Positions 63,375 to 64,000 of a DNA stretch of 64,000 nucleotides are shown here, piece after piece (positions within the stretch are counted from its first letter, which is position 1; each line of letters begins with the position of its first letter). The translations under genes were made by a program, and so were the position numbers. The DNA lies in contig NZ_JAYEZO010000001.1 of NCBI RefSeq assembly GCF_037031285.1, forward strand, positions 372,001-436,000. Direction: 5' to 3'. The stretch is from Halobellus sp. LT62. Its GTDB lineage: Archaea > Halobacteriota > Halobacteria > Halobacteriales > Haloferacaceae. The notes below the pieces were generated by a model. It saw only the letters and a list, made by a program, of their open reading frames with translations. It searched no databases and was not told the origin of the DNA.

Positions 63375-64000
63375 ATGTCCGCGACGGCGCTTCACCGACC
63401 GACTCACCGCGACGCCCTCGGGCTCTTAGAGGCCGCATTCGGCGACGGGCGGCTGGTGACCGTGTTCGGTCGGTGCACCGTCGACTACGACGGCCGGGCG
63501 TCCTCGGAACTCGGCCCGGGAGACAGGCTCGTCGTCTGTAAGCCCGACGGGACGATCCTCGTGCACACCGACGAGAACCGCAAGCCGGTCAACTGGCAGC
63601 CGCCGGGTTGTGTCCACCGCGCGAGCGTCCGGGACGGTCGACTCCGGATCCGCAGCGAGCGCTCCGCGCCCGACGAACGGCTCGATGTCGGCTTCGAGCG
63701 CGTCGAGCAGGTCACCGCCTACGAGGTGAGCGACAGGAGCGATCTCCGGCTCACCGGCAGCGAGGAGGACCTGCGCCAGCGGATCCTCGACGACCCGGCG
63801 CTCGTCGAAGCGGGCTTCGAACCGACGGCAACGGAGCGGGAAACGACCGCCGGTCCGGTCGACATCTTCGGCGGGGACGACGCGGGCCGGCCGGTCGTCG
63901 TGGAGTTGAAACGCCGTCGCGTCGGTCCGTCGGCGGCGAGTCAGCTCCGGCGCTACGTCGAGGCAGTCGACGAGGAGTTCCCCGACGAGGGCGTTCGCGG
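63375..64000 (+). CDS. nucS: Endonuclease NucS (3' truncated by window edge)
   Basis: The visible 208 residues cover the N-terminal DNA-binding half (MSATALHRPTHRDALGLLEA, VFGRCTVDYDGRASSELGPG, NWQPPGCV) and the start of the RecB-like nuclease: GPVDIFGGDDAGRPVVVELK, with D and ExK catalytic residues. NucS cuts mismatched or flapped DNA and interacts with PCNA. Start ATG 63375 fits the family. Confidence 0.93.
   Translation, partial: MSATALHRPTHRDALGLLEAAFGDGRLVTVFGRCTVDYDGRASSELGPGDRLVVCKPDGTILVHTDENRKPVNWQPPGCVHRASVRDGRLRIRSERSAPDERLDVGFERVEQVTAYEVSDRSDLRLTGSEEDLRQRILDDPALVEAGFEPTATERETTAGPVDIFGGDDAGRPVVVELKRRRVGPSAASQLRRYVEAVDEEFPDEGVR

Noticed and set aside
1-64000. CRISPR array
   Set aside because: No regularly spaced direct repeats of 24-40 bp were seen on reading through; the repeats found are pairs or short clusters.

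Overview
This window is chromosomal DNA from a halophilic archaeon (class Halobacteria). The predicted proteins are very acidic, the backbone is GC-rich, and many families are typical of haloarchaea: HalOD1 output domains, a DUF7344-type winged helix, DUF5789, a Bat-type HTH-10 regulator, FtsZ1 next to secE/spt5, and archaeal D-aminoacyl-tRNA deacylase. The order or genus cannot be fixed from the sequence alone. I see no CRISPR array, integrase or rRNA.

Layout. 1-12.5 kb is conserved housekeeping sequence: a truncated membrane hydrolase, a PHP protein, a zinc-finger protein, spt5-secE, a JAMM desampylase-like protease with a rhodanese, ftsZ1, D-aminoacyl-tRNA deacylase, a CaCA exchanger, aroE, an ABC exporter and a DUF192 protein. 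12.6-31 kb lies between tRNA-Val and tRNA-Phe and is a patchwork of lower-GC and decayed DNA. It holds a winged-helix plus unknown gene pair, a DUF2254-like membrane protein, an intact 1372-residue type IIG restriction-modification enzyme, C-terminal scraps of two relatives, two halves of a broken Orc1/Cdc6 gene in permuted order, a formate/nitrite-transporter-like protein, an oxidoreductase, a DUF2237 protein, and a type II restriction system (EcoRII-like nuclease, C5 methyltransferase, winged helix). Each tRNA is followed, exactly 102 nt later, by a second copy of its own 3' end closing a palindrome.

31-43.9 kb is mixed accessory sequence: PRC-barrel, TraB-like, CBS-HPF, an HpcH/HpaI aldolase, a cation/proton antiporter, a divergent pair of TrmB-like regulators with a duplicated operator candidate, hairpin relics of IS200/IS605-type elements, a putative three-way-junction RNA, and small regulators. 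43.9-49.5 kb is a five-gene glycine-cleavage operon led by an iron-containing alcohol dehydrogenase. 49.7-59.1 kb looks like one catabolic unit for polyamines or related amines: a PotABCD-type importer, a glutamine-synthetase-like gamma-glutamyl ligase, an aldehyde dehydrogenase, an M81 (MlrC) hydrolase and a Bat-type regulator. 59.5-64 kb has an FNT channel fused to two Usp domains, a cold-shock protein, an aldo/keto reductase, a VanZ-like protein and a truncated NucS endonuclease.

Points most worth following: the constant-pitch palindromes behind the two tRNA genes, the permuted Orc1/Cdc6 halves with an iteron-like cluster (possible scar of an integrated replicon), the structured RNA candidate at 34.7 kb, and the possible gamma-glutamylation pathway in which an M81 hydrolase could replace PuuD.
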